From: Entonaema liquescens
Taxonomy: Eukaryota > Ascomycota > Sordariomycetes > Xylariales > Xylariaceae
Assembly (NCBI GenBank): GCA_902805475.1
Contig: CADCSX010000010.1
Coordinates: 620,001-684,000 of the forward strand
Direction: 5' to 3'
Length of the DNA: 64,000 bases
Below, one piece after another: positions 22,339-34,067 of the stretch. Within the stretch, counting starts at the first letter, position 1. Each line of letters starts with the position of its first letter. A program made the position numbers and the translations under genes. Under the pieces are notes generated by a model. The model had not been told where the DNA came from. It saw nothing but the letters and a program-made list of their open reading frames with translations, and ran no database searches.

Positions 22339-23974
22339 TTACAACTTCACTGGATTCTCAACCATTAGCTCGATCAGAGAGAAGATAATTTCCGCAGCGG
22401 CGAGAACTGTTGTTTGTCCAGCTGTATCGTAGATAGGCGCCACCTCTACGACATCACCGCCAATAATGTCGAGACCATTCAGCCCATCGAGAACCGTGAG
22501 AAGTTCCCTCGTCGACCAGCCTCCCGGTTCGGCTGTCCCCGTCGCTATAATTTCCGCTGGTCAGAACTAGTTATCGAGACCCCCCTGCATAAACCTCGTC
22601 ACTCACCTGGCGCAAAAGCTGGGTCTAGAACATCAATGTCCACACTGATGTAGACCTTGGAGTCTCCGACTCGGTCTTTGATCTGCGAAATCACTCCTGC
22701 GGCGCCAATCTTGTCCAAGTCGCGGGCCTTGACGGTTGAGAATCCGCAGCGGACGTCGTTCTTCATGTCGCCTTTTCTGCGTGCTAGGGGCGCGCGTATT
22801 CCGACGTGGATTGAGGTGTTGCGAATGAGCCCCTGGTGGTCCTGTTAGCTCGAAGGAATCTCACGAGATAGTATATGTTGTCACCTCTTCGTGTGCGATG
22901 TGAAGAAATGTCCCGTGGTTTAAACCTCTGGAAATGAAGTTGTTAGCCGTGCAACTAATGTCGCGATATTATGGCCTGTATCGTATTTGAGACGTACGCA
23001 TAGTCTGAAATCCCACCTCCTACCAATATGAAAGTGTTAATCACCCCCCTATACTGACTTTGTTGATTTTCAACTTACCGAGTACGGCAGGGTCCCAAGT
23101 ATCTATTGTCGAGTTAGACTAGTTATTTCATGATTACAAAGTTTCACTTACCGATGTGGCTATCGAAATGAATGACGGAAACTTGTCCCCATCGCTTGTA
23201 CGTTGACCTCAACGCTGACAACGTCGTGGTATGATCGCCACCTAACGTTATGATCCTCGGGTGCGAAGAATAGCTTTCATTGGAAGCTTTCCTCCCAGAT
23301 ACAACCTATAGTATTTCAGGATAAGTTTCTACGTACGGATGAAGTTAGTCAAAGTAAGTAGGGCTTAGCTTTACCTTATGCGCCTTGTCTAATTTTGCCA
23401 GGGCGACGTTGTTGTCCAACCATGGTAATGGCACATCGCCGCAGTCAACAATTGTCGCCCACGACTTCAAAGGATTCCTACCTAGAGTATCATTAGATAT
23501 GATTCTCTAAGTTGCATTTCGGGGTGCGAGTACCCGTATATACGCTCCATGCAGCGTCCGCGTATATTCTTTGACTCCCGGTTCTGATACCCCTCGGACC
23601 ATAGCGAGCTCCGGGTCTAGCCGTGACGCCCTACTCAATATGAGCGGCGGATAGATCTAGAAGGAGGTGAGGATACTCACAGTATCAAATGGTGCACCTA
23701 ATAATGCAATGTCGTATTTATTGCCTTTAGTTTCATCATCCGATAGGCAGTTCAAATACGGCAGGTTTGCATATGTCGTTAGCCCATTAAATTGGCTCCC
23801 CGTAATGATATCTACATCATCGTCTACGCCGGCAGAAGACTTATACCCAAGCCCGGGCATAGGCTGCTGGGGAAATTGCCATGCCCCCAGACTGGCTCCG
23901 CTAAATAGGAGTACACAATACCAAGAATACATGATGAGGGTGGCTTTAACTCCAGGTGTTTGTCGATGGAGCAT
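22339..23974 (-). CDS. Agmatinase-like ureohydrolase with signal peptide, nine exons
   Basis: Exons 23681-23974, 23534-23630, 23375-23481, 23152-23305, 23079-23102, 22998-23019, 22885-22927, 22607-22832 and 22339-22544 give 390 aa. Every junction restores a conserved arginase/agmatinase block. Metal ligands are complete: LGGDH (H191), HFDSHIDTWDP (D214, H216, D218) and VDIDVLDP (D312, D314), for a binuclear Mn site that hydrolyses agmatine or a related guanidine compound. Exons of 24 and 22 nt encode DTWDPAVLG and GGISDYA. The N-terminus has a hydrophobic signal segment (MYSWYCVLLFSGASLGAWQ) from an internal ATG at 23932; the first in-frame ATG is 23974. It is probably secreted, like many fungal agmatinase paralogues. 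The product specificity is inferred from the family only. Confidence 0.9.
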
Positions 23975-24705
23975 TGAAGAACTAATGAACTTACCTTTGG
24001 TTAACTACCAGTCAGGAATCATGTTCCGATAAACTAACCTATGACAGTTACATCTTATCAATCTTGCGATTTTCACCATGAGGGGTATTAGTTGTGGATC
24101 CTATAACCGCGGTGATTAGACCTTTATTCGTATATAAACAGTCTACACTCATATCATATCATATCATATCCATATTCAAGGCATTTCATAAGTCTCAACA
24201 TTTGATACTAAACTGAACATTTCCGAGGCTGTCTTCACTAGAATCTGTATTATGCGGCAGAGTTTAGAAAAACCCCCACATCTTGATAGTATACCGCTCA
24301 ACCAGCCAGTAGGTCCTCTAGTTCATCTGCGTATCACACTAGAAGTATGACCCATCCCTCCTGGCGGTTCGGAATGGTCAGATATACACATTGACTTCAA
24401 ATCTCCTTGCAGTTCCCATCTCCCATCTCATGGAATACATTGTGGTATTGAAACCTTGAAACGATGTATCTAGATAAACCCCCCTACCTATAATAACGTA
24501 TAATTCAGGCGACGCTCTCAGGATAGCAGCAAAACGCCACCACCAAGCAAGCAAGCCCTTTTGATAACCTATTTCAGATTCCTGTCCTGCGAGGGATATA
24601 ATCGTCCATTTCGTAACATGATAAGCCCCGCAGAGCCTGTCTCTCCCCCAAATTGATTTGCCGACCGGAACGCCTTTGCATGCAACCAGAACCCAGACCG
24701 AAAGT
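23975..24705. other. Intergenic region with pentanucleotide repeat
   Basis: Upstream of the agmatinase gene and downstream of the Zn2Cys6 gene. It contains four tandem ATATC units at 24151-24170. The minus-strand ORF at 24378-24716 overlaps the end of the regulator out of frame and lacks support. Confidence 0.5.
24151..24170. repeat. ATATC pentanucleotide microsatellite
   Basis: Four perfect tandem copies of ATATC, with a partial copy on the right (CATATTC). Confidence 0.85.
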
Positions 24706-27700
24706 TCATACAGCACAGGTTATGCTGTCGTCCCGCAAAGCGTCAAGTAGTACCCGAGCTGTTTCCTTATCGCCACCGCTGTGATCGTGCTCCTGTGCCG
24801 CCGTGGTTCCCGTGTCCTTCATCTCCTCGTCGCTCCACGCCCTTTCTATCCAATCGTCTCCCCCTAAGCTACCACCCGTGTCTGCGTTCAGCCCGTAGGC
24901 GGCAAGCACTTCGCTGGCGAGGTGGTCTATGTTCAGCGTGTTGCCGAACACGCCAGACATGTCGATATCGGCGGGGTTGAGCGCGGCATGGGCGCCGTCG
25001 AAATGGGAATCGGAGGCGTTGTTGCCGTTGCCATCGAAGGAATTGGGCGAATTAGACTCCTCGTCCGACGAGAGGGAGTGTACGGTTCCCGGAGTTATGT
25101 TGATAGTCGCATTCGGCGCGAAATAATTCGACCCCTGGTTCTGCGTCGCCGGTGCTGCTCCGGAACCCGTTCGTCCACTTGTGACAAGCGCCCTCATCGA
25201 GCTAAAATCGGCAGCAAATAGCCCTCGTAGGTTAGCTGGGAAGTCCGATTCTTCTGCAAGTCGCCCTTTGCTGAAACATAAGTCCATTGTCATGGCTAGT
25301 CGAAGATAATAGCCCGGCTGGGAGGCTAATATATCGGTCCAATCCGCTGGCGCTGGTTGCTTGCCGTCTGTAGAGAGGCCTGAGAAACACCATCCAGTAT
25401 TGGCGGGGGCATCTAGTTTGGCCAAGTTAATAATATGTCGAATAGTTTCGCTAATATAGTCCACTCCGTCGTATTGAGGTTGGTATGTCTTCATCGCTTC
25501 GATAAGAATATTAAGACGGTGTTGCTTGGCTGCCATTTGCGGATCTGAGTCTACTGTGCCAGTCTTATTCCTGTTCTGTGAAGATAACTTGACGTCGATG
25601 ATATGTAGTACTAGAGGCAGTGCAGTGCATGCAACACTAAGACAAGTTAGAGTAGTTACTAGATACGGTGTTCAGAACTTACGCGCTAATCGGTAGCCAA
25701 CGAGCAAGTTGTAGTTGAATAAGCTCCTTTAGACATTCCGTCACGCTGCACGCCGCATCTTGGAGTTCATGCCTGTTCTCGTAGATATTCGAAAACTCTC
25801 GAAGGTTATTGCTGAGGTTGGGCGAGGTGCAAGCCACAGCCAATTGTAAGACTTCGTGGTGGCAAAGAGCTGCTCGAGCAGAACTTTACTAAGGTGTTAG
25901 CAATTTTACCACCAGGTAATAAGATATGACGATACTTACTGATAGTGCATGTACATCAAGTTAGTGTACAAGATCACCGAATCGTGTTGGTAGTGCTTAT
26001 TATTCGCAGTCGTCATCCTCGGTGTGTTTCCGCCACCGAACATTGGAAACCGGAGCGTTGCGCTTTTATACCATCTTCTTAACGCAGCCTTGCACTCTTT
26101 CAATTTGACAGCTCCTTCAGCGCCCAATTCCCTATCCCATCCTGGTACGTCGTCGAGAGGAAACACAAGAGTTACTAGATCGGTCAAGACCGAACAGAGC
26201 TCACCAAGCTGAACGAATATCTCAACAAGACACCTCTTCGTTTCCGAGTTATACACTTTGGACCGGTCAACCTCATCGGCAAAGTCGATGTATCCTAGCC
26301 CGGTGTTACCGTCGATATCGAAATGTGCCCGGGATATCTGTAGACTTCTCCGTACGCCAAGGGCTAATATGCGATCGCGAATGATGCAACACCACCATAG
26401 GCGTTTCAATATGTTCTGCTTCTTGTGCTGTATCGGGTCGGCTAAAGCAGAGACATTCGGCTTAACGGCGTATAGATGAGCGTCAGAACTCTTCGCGTTC
26501 TGTATGGCTATGCCAAGCCATGTACTGTTCAGCTTCTTGGAAGCAAGGGACCAATTTGTAGCCCAGAAGGAGAGAAGAAGCGCAGTTTGCGCCAGATCAA
26601 CCAATGACGTTTCGGTATCGAAGTCGAACAAAAGCTTTAAATATTTTAAGTAATAAATAAATTGTGGGAGGCGGTGACACTAACCTTGGTTCGTCTGTAG
26701 AAGGTAGCCCTTGCGGCGCGAATACTAGGAAACCCAAGAGCTTTGATGCTGCTTTTTGAAACGAACTGTATCCTAGTCAGCTCTCGTAATCATATTTGTG
26801 TCGCGTGAGCATAAACTTACATTACAAGATGCGAATAAGAGGGCTTGGAAGAAGACAAGAGTTATCTTATCGCTTGACTCTGAGGATGTTTGGTTACAAT
26901 ACATATCCCAAAAGTCTCCCTCATTGAGGATCGGCATAATAGGATGGATATGTAAAAAGTATTGCTGGACGAATTCATCCAGAATCGCTCTTGTCGGGAC
27001 TCGAAGGCAACCTTGCGACTCTAGATAGTTGACATCTTGAGGCATGATGTTATGAAGATTCCCTATGCTTATGAAGGGGTAGTATGAATATGTGATATCA
27101 GCATTGACCGCGATGCGCTGATCTCCAACCCAAAGAGGAATATCCGGGGTCATGAAGGAATTGAAGGTATTTAACGGTAAAACTGCAGCTTCTGAGGTTT
27201 GGGTTAGATCAGCTCACCGCATTGGTATAAGATACTACTTACCTTGAACTACAGGGATAGGACTTGGTATTTTGTTGTGCTGCTCATTTAACATACTCTG
27301 TGTTGTTTGCGGTAACGTTTCGGAGTTAATCCACCCTTCCGTTTCGATATCCGGTGATGTCTGGTGTTCAGTACGATTTATTGAATTGGACGTATCTTGA
27401 GGCGGAGCAGCACTCTCTCCATCTATTCCTAGTGAAGGTACCTGTCCATTGGCCCTCGAGTTTACAACATCTTCTGAGGTCCGACCATGTGCACATTCCT
27501 CAACTGAGTAAGGGGGATAAGACGTCTGGGAATTGTCGTTTTCACCTCTCTGGCCTCTTCTACTAAATATCATAAGTAGAAGACAGATAAAAACAGAAAT
27601 CATAGACTTACAATCTCGAGGCTCGTCCAGTTACAACGCAAGTTTCATTGTCGAGGTAACAGTTCATGCATGGCCTCCCGCGTTGAGAAACATCGCATCT

Positions 27701-27826
27701 TACTTTACGACTCCTACACGACAGGCAGGCTTTAGGCGCCCTCTTGCGCATCTTCGCCGCGGCCTTCGGTTTGGGCTCGACTGTCTCGACGGTGGTGGAA
27801 GACATGGCGGCTGGTGCATAATCCAT
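24706..27826 (-). CDS. Zn2Cys6 transcription factor with fungal-specific domain (CTF1-like)
   Basis: Seven exons (27612-27826, 27243-27562, 26821-27191, 26685-26765, 25940-26634, 25683-25883 and 24706-25636) give 937 aa. The first ATG is 27826. The binuclear cluster follows C-x2-C-x6-C-x8-C-x2-C-x6-C at C34, C37, C44, C53, C56 and C63, with basic residues before it (KMRKRAPKA) and VRCDVSQRG inside. The fungal-specific regulatory domain spans roughly residues 210-520: FVQQYFLHIHPIMPILNEGD, then the exon-4 block SSIKALGFPSIRAARATFYR, then LAQTALLLSFWATN and KRLWWCCIIRDRILALG. This arrangement resembles the cutinase regulator CTF1 / FarA group, but a specific target is not supported. The acidic tail (NIDHLASEV, DDWIERAWSDEE) may be an activation domain. 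Confidence 0.88.
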
Positions 27827-29274
27827 GATTATGGTCGACAACCCCTTCTACACACACGACGTTTTGAAGTGAGAGTTGAAAGGAAGAAGGATAACAATTA
27901 GCCCCCAGGAATTGGAGAAGTTCAGTCGGGATGTGGGGTATACCCCATAGTCTCCGACTGGGTTTATTGTTAACTACTGTCTGTAGACAGTTAGAGAAAA
28001 CATGGGGATCTAGGTATCCTTGGCGATCTCTATTGTTGGGAGCCCCGGACTCTTCCCTTGTTAGGTTTAGCAAGTTTAGACGAACGGGTTTGTTCAATTA
28101 ATAATACGCTGAGCTAGGATGATGCAGGGTCTCGCCCAGGTTGCGGCACCGGAGTTCGATACCGCTGGTATGGAATCTGTGTAATTGCTCAGATCGAAGT
28201 GGCCATGTGGTCTCCTCAACGGAGTTCCCGGAGCCAGAATGGACCAATAGCAGCATTTTGTAAGTGGCAGTCAAAGAGAATCAGCCGTCAACCGTTGCTG
28301 TCTTGTACGTCTCGTGAAAGGGATGGCGTTAGTCCCTTTTTACGGGGTAGACTGATAGGCGTTCGCCAACACGTCAACCAAGGGAATTCCCGGAATAGGC
28401 GAGCTGACAAGGCAGGCTATTCCATTGATATGAAGCGTTGATTGTCCTAGATGTATTAGGTCAGGTCTATCTCATATACCTTGCAGAAGGTAGGGGTGGT
28501 TGCGAAGGCGTACATAGCTTGTACATTTTTGCCGCGGCAAAAACAAGGATTCGGCAAAAAGCTCGGGAATAAGTCTTTGGTTATATCACATGCTTGCCAA
28601 TATCGCGATGCCTTATATAGATCTACCAAACAAGCAAACAGCATATAAACTTTTTGGGTAAGCAGAATAATAGACCATCGTAAATTACACTCTTTGCGTC
28701 TAATTGATAAATATATTAACTACGTACCTACTTATATAAGTAGATAACAATTGTTTTAAAGCCAATTATTGACGCGACCAGCTCTTCGAGAGTAGCATTG
28801 AGACTTCATATGCAAGGCACCAGGGGCGGGGCATTTCCATCTATCAACCCTCACTCAGAAACAAATCCACCGACTTTACTATTATTCGCTAATAGTTAAC
28901 CCCATATAATTGTTATACGGCATATGAATAAGGAGTAAATTCAACGGCTCCGCGTTTGATAGTTCCACTTAATTGAGCCACCGCAGAGTCCTGAGACCAC
29001 CGGTTCTCCCTAGTTATCTATCCACTTAGTTAGTAACTACATGTATCTAACTATGAGGTATTTCGAAGTCAAGTAACGCTTAGTAATACTTTTATCTACT
29101 ATACATACTATACACATCGTTCGCGTTAAAGGTACCATGTGCTATCCTTAGTTTTAAAATGATCCAATAAGACTGGTATAAATTTATTCATTGTTCGCCC
29201 ACGAGGCGTATCCGGGGTTCCGTTTGTGGAGCATCGTATCTCCACCGTGCCCCTATCTTCGCTAGCGAGTTGCT
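27827..29274. other. Intergenic region
   Basis: About 1.4 kb from the regulator's 5' side to the stop of the HET gene. AT-rich around 28670-28760. No convincing ORF or RNA gene. Confidence 0.5.
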
Positions 29275-32033
29275 TTATGGACTTGGCTCTGGAGGCGGAG
29301 TTTCAACCACAGTCCATTCATCGGTCGAATCGCCATCACGGTTTTCGACCTGGTTTGATGCATAACGCGCTCCCCTAGAATTGTTGATGTTCCCGTCTCG
29401 TGTTATAACGGGTGTGTTAAACATCTCGTCGTAGGTTCCATGTAAGTTTTCCAGTTGTGATAAGTTTACATTGTAGTCTTGCTCAGCAGAATACACGTAA
29501 GTCGTAGAATTCTGAATGCCATTATAGTCAACCCCTAGGTCGTGGCCCAGGTGCTGGGACATGTTATACTCCTGGTCGATATTGCTCAAGTATTCAAGGA
29601 AGAAACTTGCTGGATTGTTTAGGTCGGGCTCGACTCTTGACGTTGTCACTTCTGTCTCCTCTTGAACAGCAGGATTGGAGTTTTCCAGAACCACAGCCGC
29701 CATTCGCTGCCTAAAAGAGTTTATCACTGTTCTATTTATGTCGTTGACCATGAGCAAGATTTCGTCTTCAACAGACGAACTCGACCTGGATGGCGAACTT
29801 TCTAGAACGGATCTCACACGTCCCGGGATCTGACGTTCAGCTTCTTGCTGGTAGGCATGATCGAATTGATCAAGGATATCAGCGATAGTTATGACTGTAG
29901 CGTAATCTGTAACAGTCAAGTTAATAGAGTAACAACAAGGTGGCAGTGTGAGCCGCTTACACTGTGACGGTATAGAGCTCTCATCGTCATCGGGAAATAA
30001 GATCTGATAAATCTTCTTCCAATCCTGTACGCGTCTACACTTGATGCTTTCCCGTTGATTCTCGTTGAATCCCTCCATTGGATCAGCGGGGGCTGATGAT
30101 ACCGTGCACGGGGTCAAGTCTTCGTAATGACTATCTAGCTCGGGGGATGTGTCGAACCTTGACTTGCATCTCCGACAGCGGTGTACGAAATGAACTCGGT
30201 AGAGATGCTCCCTTTTAACGTTAGAAATATCCAGAAGAACCAGAATAAAGAAACCTACTTTAGTCTAGCGATTGAAGCCCAGCCCGGGCCAGTACACGAG
30301 CGGTTAACAGAAGTCCTATGAGGGTCCCTTTGGTGGAATGGACATGCTAGAAGTTTCTTAATATCATCTACTTCATTTCCTTTAGTTTTCTTCCTTGGGC
30401 GTTCCTGGTTGCCTTCATCATCACTATGTTCGTCCCGATCTCGTCTCTGATTCTTGTGACGCCGACTGGTCGGGGGCATCTCCTGGTTGCTAATACGTTC
30501 ATTTGGGCGAGATGAAACTTGTTGTGGCCTATTGCTTCCCTCGTTCCTGGTGCATTGGCTTAATATAGGTCCTAAATGCAAGGAAACCTTCCAGATAAGC
30601 CAGTTCCTTTTCCGCATCGAAAATGAACGGGCGAGTGAATGTGCGAGTGAAGGATAGCTCAACTCGACTGGCTCAGGGGATGATGAAATCGACGAATCCG
30701 TTTCGTCGTCGTTCTCAGAGGAACTCACTTCTTCTTTCTTGATTAAGTGAACTTCTCTACTTTGAAGTGCATCCATCAACACTTTATTCAAAGGTAGTTT
30801 TATCACGCTTTCTCCATAGCGTAAACATTGTGTGGTTCGCATCGGTTTTGGCTTAGTGAGCTTGCTCGCAAGTACACTCTCTTTACTTCTAATCGGTAGC
30901 GAGTGTAGCTTATGAAAAGCGTTGCCGAGTCCCAAATCTAAGAACGCGAAAGAGACATCATCAGACTCGATTGTCCAATTTTTGAATGACCATGACTTCG
31001 TGGAAAATGCGCTGATGCTATCTTTATATATCAGAGCCATAGGCCTATAATAGTCGATTTCGAGATCAACTTCCAACGCCGCCATGACCCCCGCTAAAGC
31101 GTAAATTTTGTCTCGCGGGTCAGAAGTTTTGAGTTCAGAAGAGAATGATAATATTCGGGATATCTCTAATGACAGGCTTTGCGTATAAGTTTTGTTGAAT
31201 CTCTTGGTAATATCCACACTGTCTCTATCAAGAAGCAGGCGAAGCATAGGACTAGTAGTCGTGAGAGAATGAAAGTTAATTGCTTTTGGTATTAAGTGAT
31301 TGATTCCTTCGCGCTTCACCACAGCAGCTTGTTGAAGTAGGGTGCCGACGGATTCCCATTCTATCATATCCGTACCCGAGAATACAATTTTGCGATGAGA
31401 AAGGAGTGCTTCTTGGAACGTCCACAATCTCGTCCAGTACTGTGATTCGAATAGTTTGCGTACTGCAGACTCTCGTAAGTTGTTGGCCCCTATGATATCC
31501 CTGTCAGCCTTCCAGTTGGTTAAAACACGAGGATTCCGGCGACGAAAGGTACGCCTCTTCGCTCCAGACTTCGATCCCAAATGATTTGACACGTACAGAT
31601 CTTCCTGAACGTGAGAGTCCCCGATGAAGCATAGAACCGTCTCGGCAGAACGATATATATCTTTCATCAACCGAACCTGGGAACTCTTTTCACGCTCGTC
31701 CAATTGATTAATGCAGACCGCATCAACCCAGAAATAAGGTGTGAAGGCCAAACCTCGGCTGGGGTCGCGCAACGAGTCTCGAAGAGAACGCAAAGCCTGG
31801 AAGCAACCCCTGTTAACAGGCAATTTACCACCCTCGCATTCGATGTGAATGCCGAAACTTTGGTCACCCCAGACGTAGGAGAGCGCAGTGTATTGCGGGA
31901 TCTGGCCGTCTTCCGTCAGAGAATGAACCTGAAGTTGACATCGAATAGGATCAGCTGGATCATTGCCAGGTAATAGACTCAGGAGTCTAAAACTACGGCC
32001 ATCCTGAAGAGGCTGATATGTGTATCGTGCCAT
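29275..32033 (-). CDS. HET-domain protein fused to a C-terminal zinc-finger module
   Basis: Exons 30259-32033, 29961-30211 and 29275-29906 give 885 aa. The junctions rebuild ARLKEHLYRVH and PSQYYATVITI. Residues about 45-200 are a HET domain (YTALSYVWGD at 48-57, YFWVDAVCINQLDEREKSSQ, SDPRDKIYALAG), the trigger domain of heterokaryon-incompatibility cell death. After an acidic Ser stretch and an NLS-like basic patch (RPRKKTKG) comes a CCHH unit: C564, C580, H594, H599 (ACPFHQRDPH, SCTGPGW, LKEHLYRVH). A second unit is C604/C607/H620/C626. The tail contains the KKIYQILFPDDD segment that accompanies this finger in many uncharacterised fungal proteins. The start is the first ATG. Both halves are supported, and the fusion is confirmed by clean splicing across 30212-30258. 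Confidence 0.85.
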
Positions 32034-32935
32034 TGACAAGAGCTAAGGCTGGATGAAACTGACCTGATAAATAAAACTAATGAGATAATCATGAGATGGA
32101 GCGAGCTCATTCAGAAGAAATCAAAGTTCATACCTGAACTATTCGGCACTTAAACCTGGGGTAGGCTTATAAAATAAATAGTAACACATACATTCTGCGC
32201 AGGCAGTGAATTCGCATTTGCGAATTCTCCTGCAGCACATTCACTGTTCCTACCATGGCTGACCCCCACGGTAGGCAGACACGCAAGGTTGACAAGTAGG
32301 TAACGAGGCTCTGTAGTCAGCCCATATATCAACATATATAGCGGCTCCCGTTATAAAAGCATGGCCTTTTCGGACGAGACTTGCTGTTCCATCAATTATG
32401 ATCAAGTAAATCATGTCCAAGCAGGTCAGCGCATCCTTGTAGAAATGCCTGGGAATCCTGCGTGGCTCGGTGACGTAACGAGGATGAACTGTGTCTCTTA
32501 GACGCGTGTAAGCCGGCGCGAACAAGAGCCGTTGAATTATAGGACTTGTGGCACTCGGCAAGCTACCTTGCTAATCAGTTATTATTCTCTTCTCTGGTTG
32601 CCTCAGCCAGGCCGGCTTGTCTCCTTGTAATGGGGGGTTTGTTGATGACGGTCGTTTGGTTGTCTGCAGGCTGAGTGCCCAATTACCGCCACCTTACCCT
32701 GGCACGATTCGAACGCCACCATCCTCCAAGGGGACGTGCACAACCAATCAATTATCCCATCTTACTTTCAGCTAGGATGATCCTATCAAGCATTTATCAG
32801 TTCAAAGTAATAACTATTGTGTATTGTGCTTCTTAGACACCTTATCATATGCGAAAGTAACCCTTATTGTTAACTAAATCTATGTTTATTCTCAATTTCC
32901 CAGTGGTCCCTCCAACCGCGATAGTGAGTATACCA
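32034..32935. other. Intergenic region
   Basis: Promoter side of the HET gene and 3' flank of the short-chain dehydrogenase. It has a TTCGCATTTGCGAATTC near-palindrome around 32209. The minus-strand ORF at 32250-32561 has no recognisable content. Confidence 0.5.
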
Positions 32936-34067
32936 CTACTCGCTCAACCCTACTAACTTTAAGCTTGCATCCCAGAGTTTCTTCTCGGCCTCAGGGTTGA
33001 AAGCCCGCGCGTCGTAGCCACCCGCGTAATAAGGCGTTTCCGCCGTAGCAGCCTCAGCTACAGAAACCTCATCGAGGTAGAGCCCTCCTTTGCCTTCCAA
33101 CTCCTTCGCTACAGCGCCCCAAACAGTAGTCGCCGCTCCTTGGGCAGGATTCTTCAGCATCTTGGCGAGACCCTCGTCTTCGAGGAGGTGATCGTTTGAA
33201 TCCATGTACCTCGTGAGAGGAGTGAGAATACCGCCCGGATGAAGACTCAAAGCCCGTAGGTTTTGAGACTTGTATCTCCGGTCCACTTCGTTTGCGAAGT
33301 AGATATTGGCAAGCTTCGATTGGCCGTAACCCTTAAGCGGGGTATACTCAATCTTTTCAAAGTTCAGGTCGTCAAAATTAATCTCACCATAGCGATGAGC
33401 AGCGGATGCTACCGATATGAGACGAGAGTTGAACTCAGGGGTCGCAGAGGCTAGGAGAGCGTCCTTGAGCAGGTGGAAGAGGTAAAAGTGACCTATATCA
33501 AGGTTAACAATTTATAACATATACGACGAATACATGTAGGACTTACCCAGGTGGTTTGTACCGAGTTGCAACTCGAACCCGTCTTCAGTTTTACCATAGG
33601 GGCAGGCCATGATTCCTAAAGAGAGTGAGCTAAACTTAGAAAATACGGTAATTGCCCCCTGCTCGCGAGTACATACCAGCATTATGGATGAGAACGTTGA
33701 GCTTGTTACCGCTCTTGCGGAGGAAATCTTCTGCTCCGGCTTTAATACTTTTCAATGAAGCCAAGTCCATCACAATGACCCCAACTTTTCCAGGCTTCCC
33801 ATCGGTCAAAATGTCATCGGCGATCTGCTTGCCCTTAGCCGCATCTCTAGCGGTGATATAGACGTCGGCACCCGTTAGGTGAATGGCCTTTGCGGTCTCG
33901 GGCCCAATTCCACCTGGCGAGCAGCCTGTGACGAGAACAACTCTACCAGCCCATTCAGGGCTCGATACAAGACCTTGGTCTTCTACAACCTGAATAGCTG
34001 TCGGGCGGGCATCTCCTGGGCCGTTGGGAGCCTCATGCTGTTTCAGGTAGGGAGCGAGACGTGCCAT
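32936..34067 (-). CDS. Short-chain dehydrogenase/reductase (retinol-dehydrogenase / WWOX-like)
   Basis: Exons 33677-34067, 33547-33615 and 32936-33492 encode 338 aa. The NAD(P) motif is VVLVTGCSPGGIGPETAKA (TGxxxGxG), the structural motif is NVLIHNAG across the first junction, and NHLGHF falls across the second. The catalytic serine lies in LISVASAAHR and the YxxxK pair in GYGQSKLANIYF. LSLHPGGILTPL is the usual PG segment. This is the classical SDR arrangement of the retinol dehydrogenase / WW-domain-oxidoreductase-like group, soluble, with an unknown alcohol or carbonyl substrate. It is divergent from the DUF1857 gene across 1.4 kb. Confidence 0.92.

Noticed and set aside
24378..24716. 112-codon minus-strand ORF at the end of the Zn2Cys6 gene
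   Set aside because: Overlaps the regulator's stop in another frame; probably its 3' untranslated region.
28120..28180. tRNA-like GAGTTCGATACCGC segment
   Set aside because: The flanking bases do not form a T stem, and no acceptor or anticodon arms can be paired.
32250..32561. 103-codon minus-strand ORF
   Set aside because: No recognisable motif, no splice support and composition like its intergenic surroundings.
32695..32730. Minus-strand GCGTTCGAATCG resembling a tRNA T loop
   Set aside because: The stem does not pair, and no cloverleaf can be built around it.
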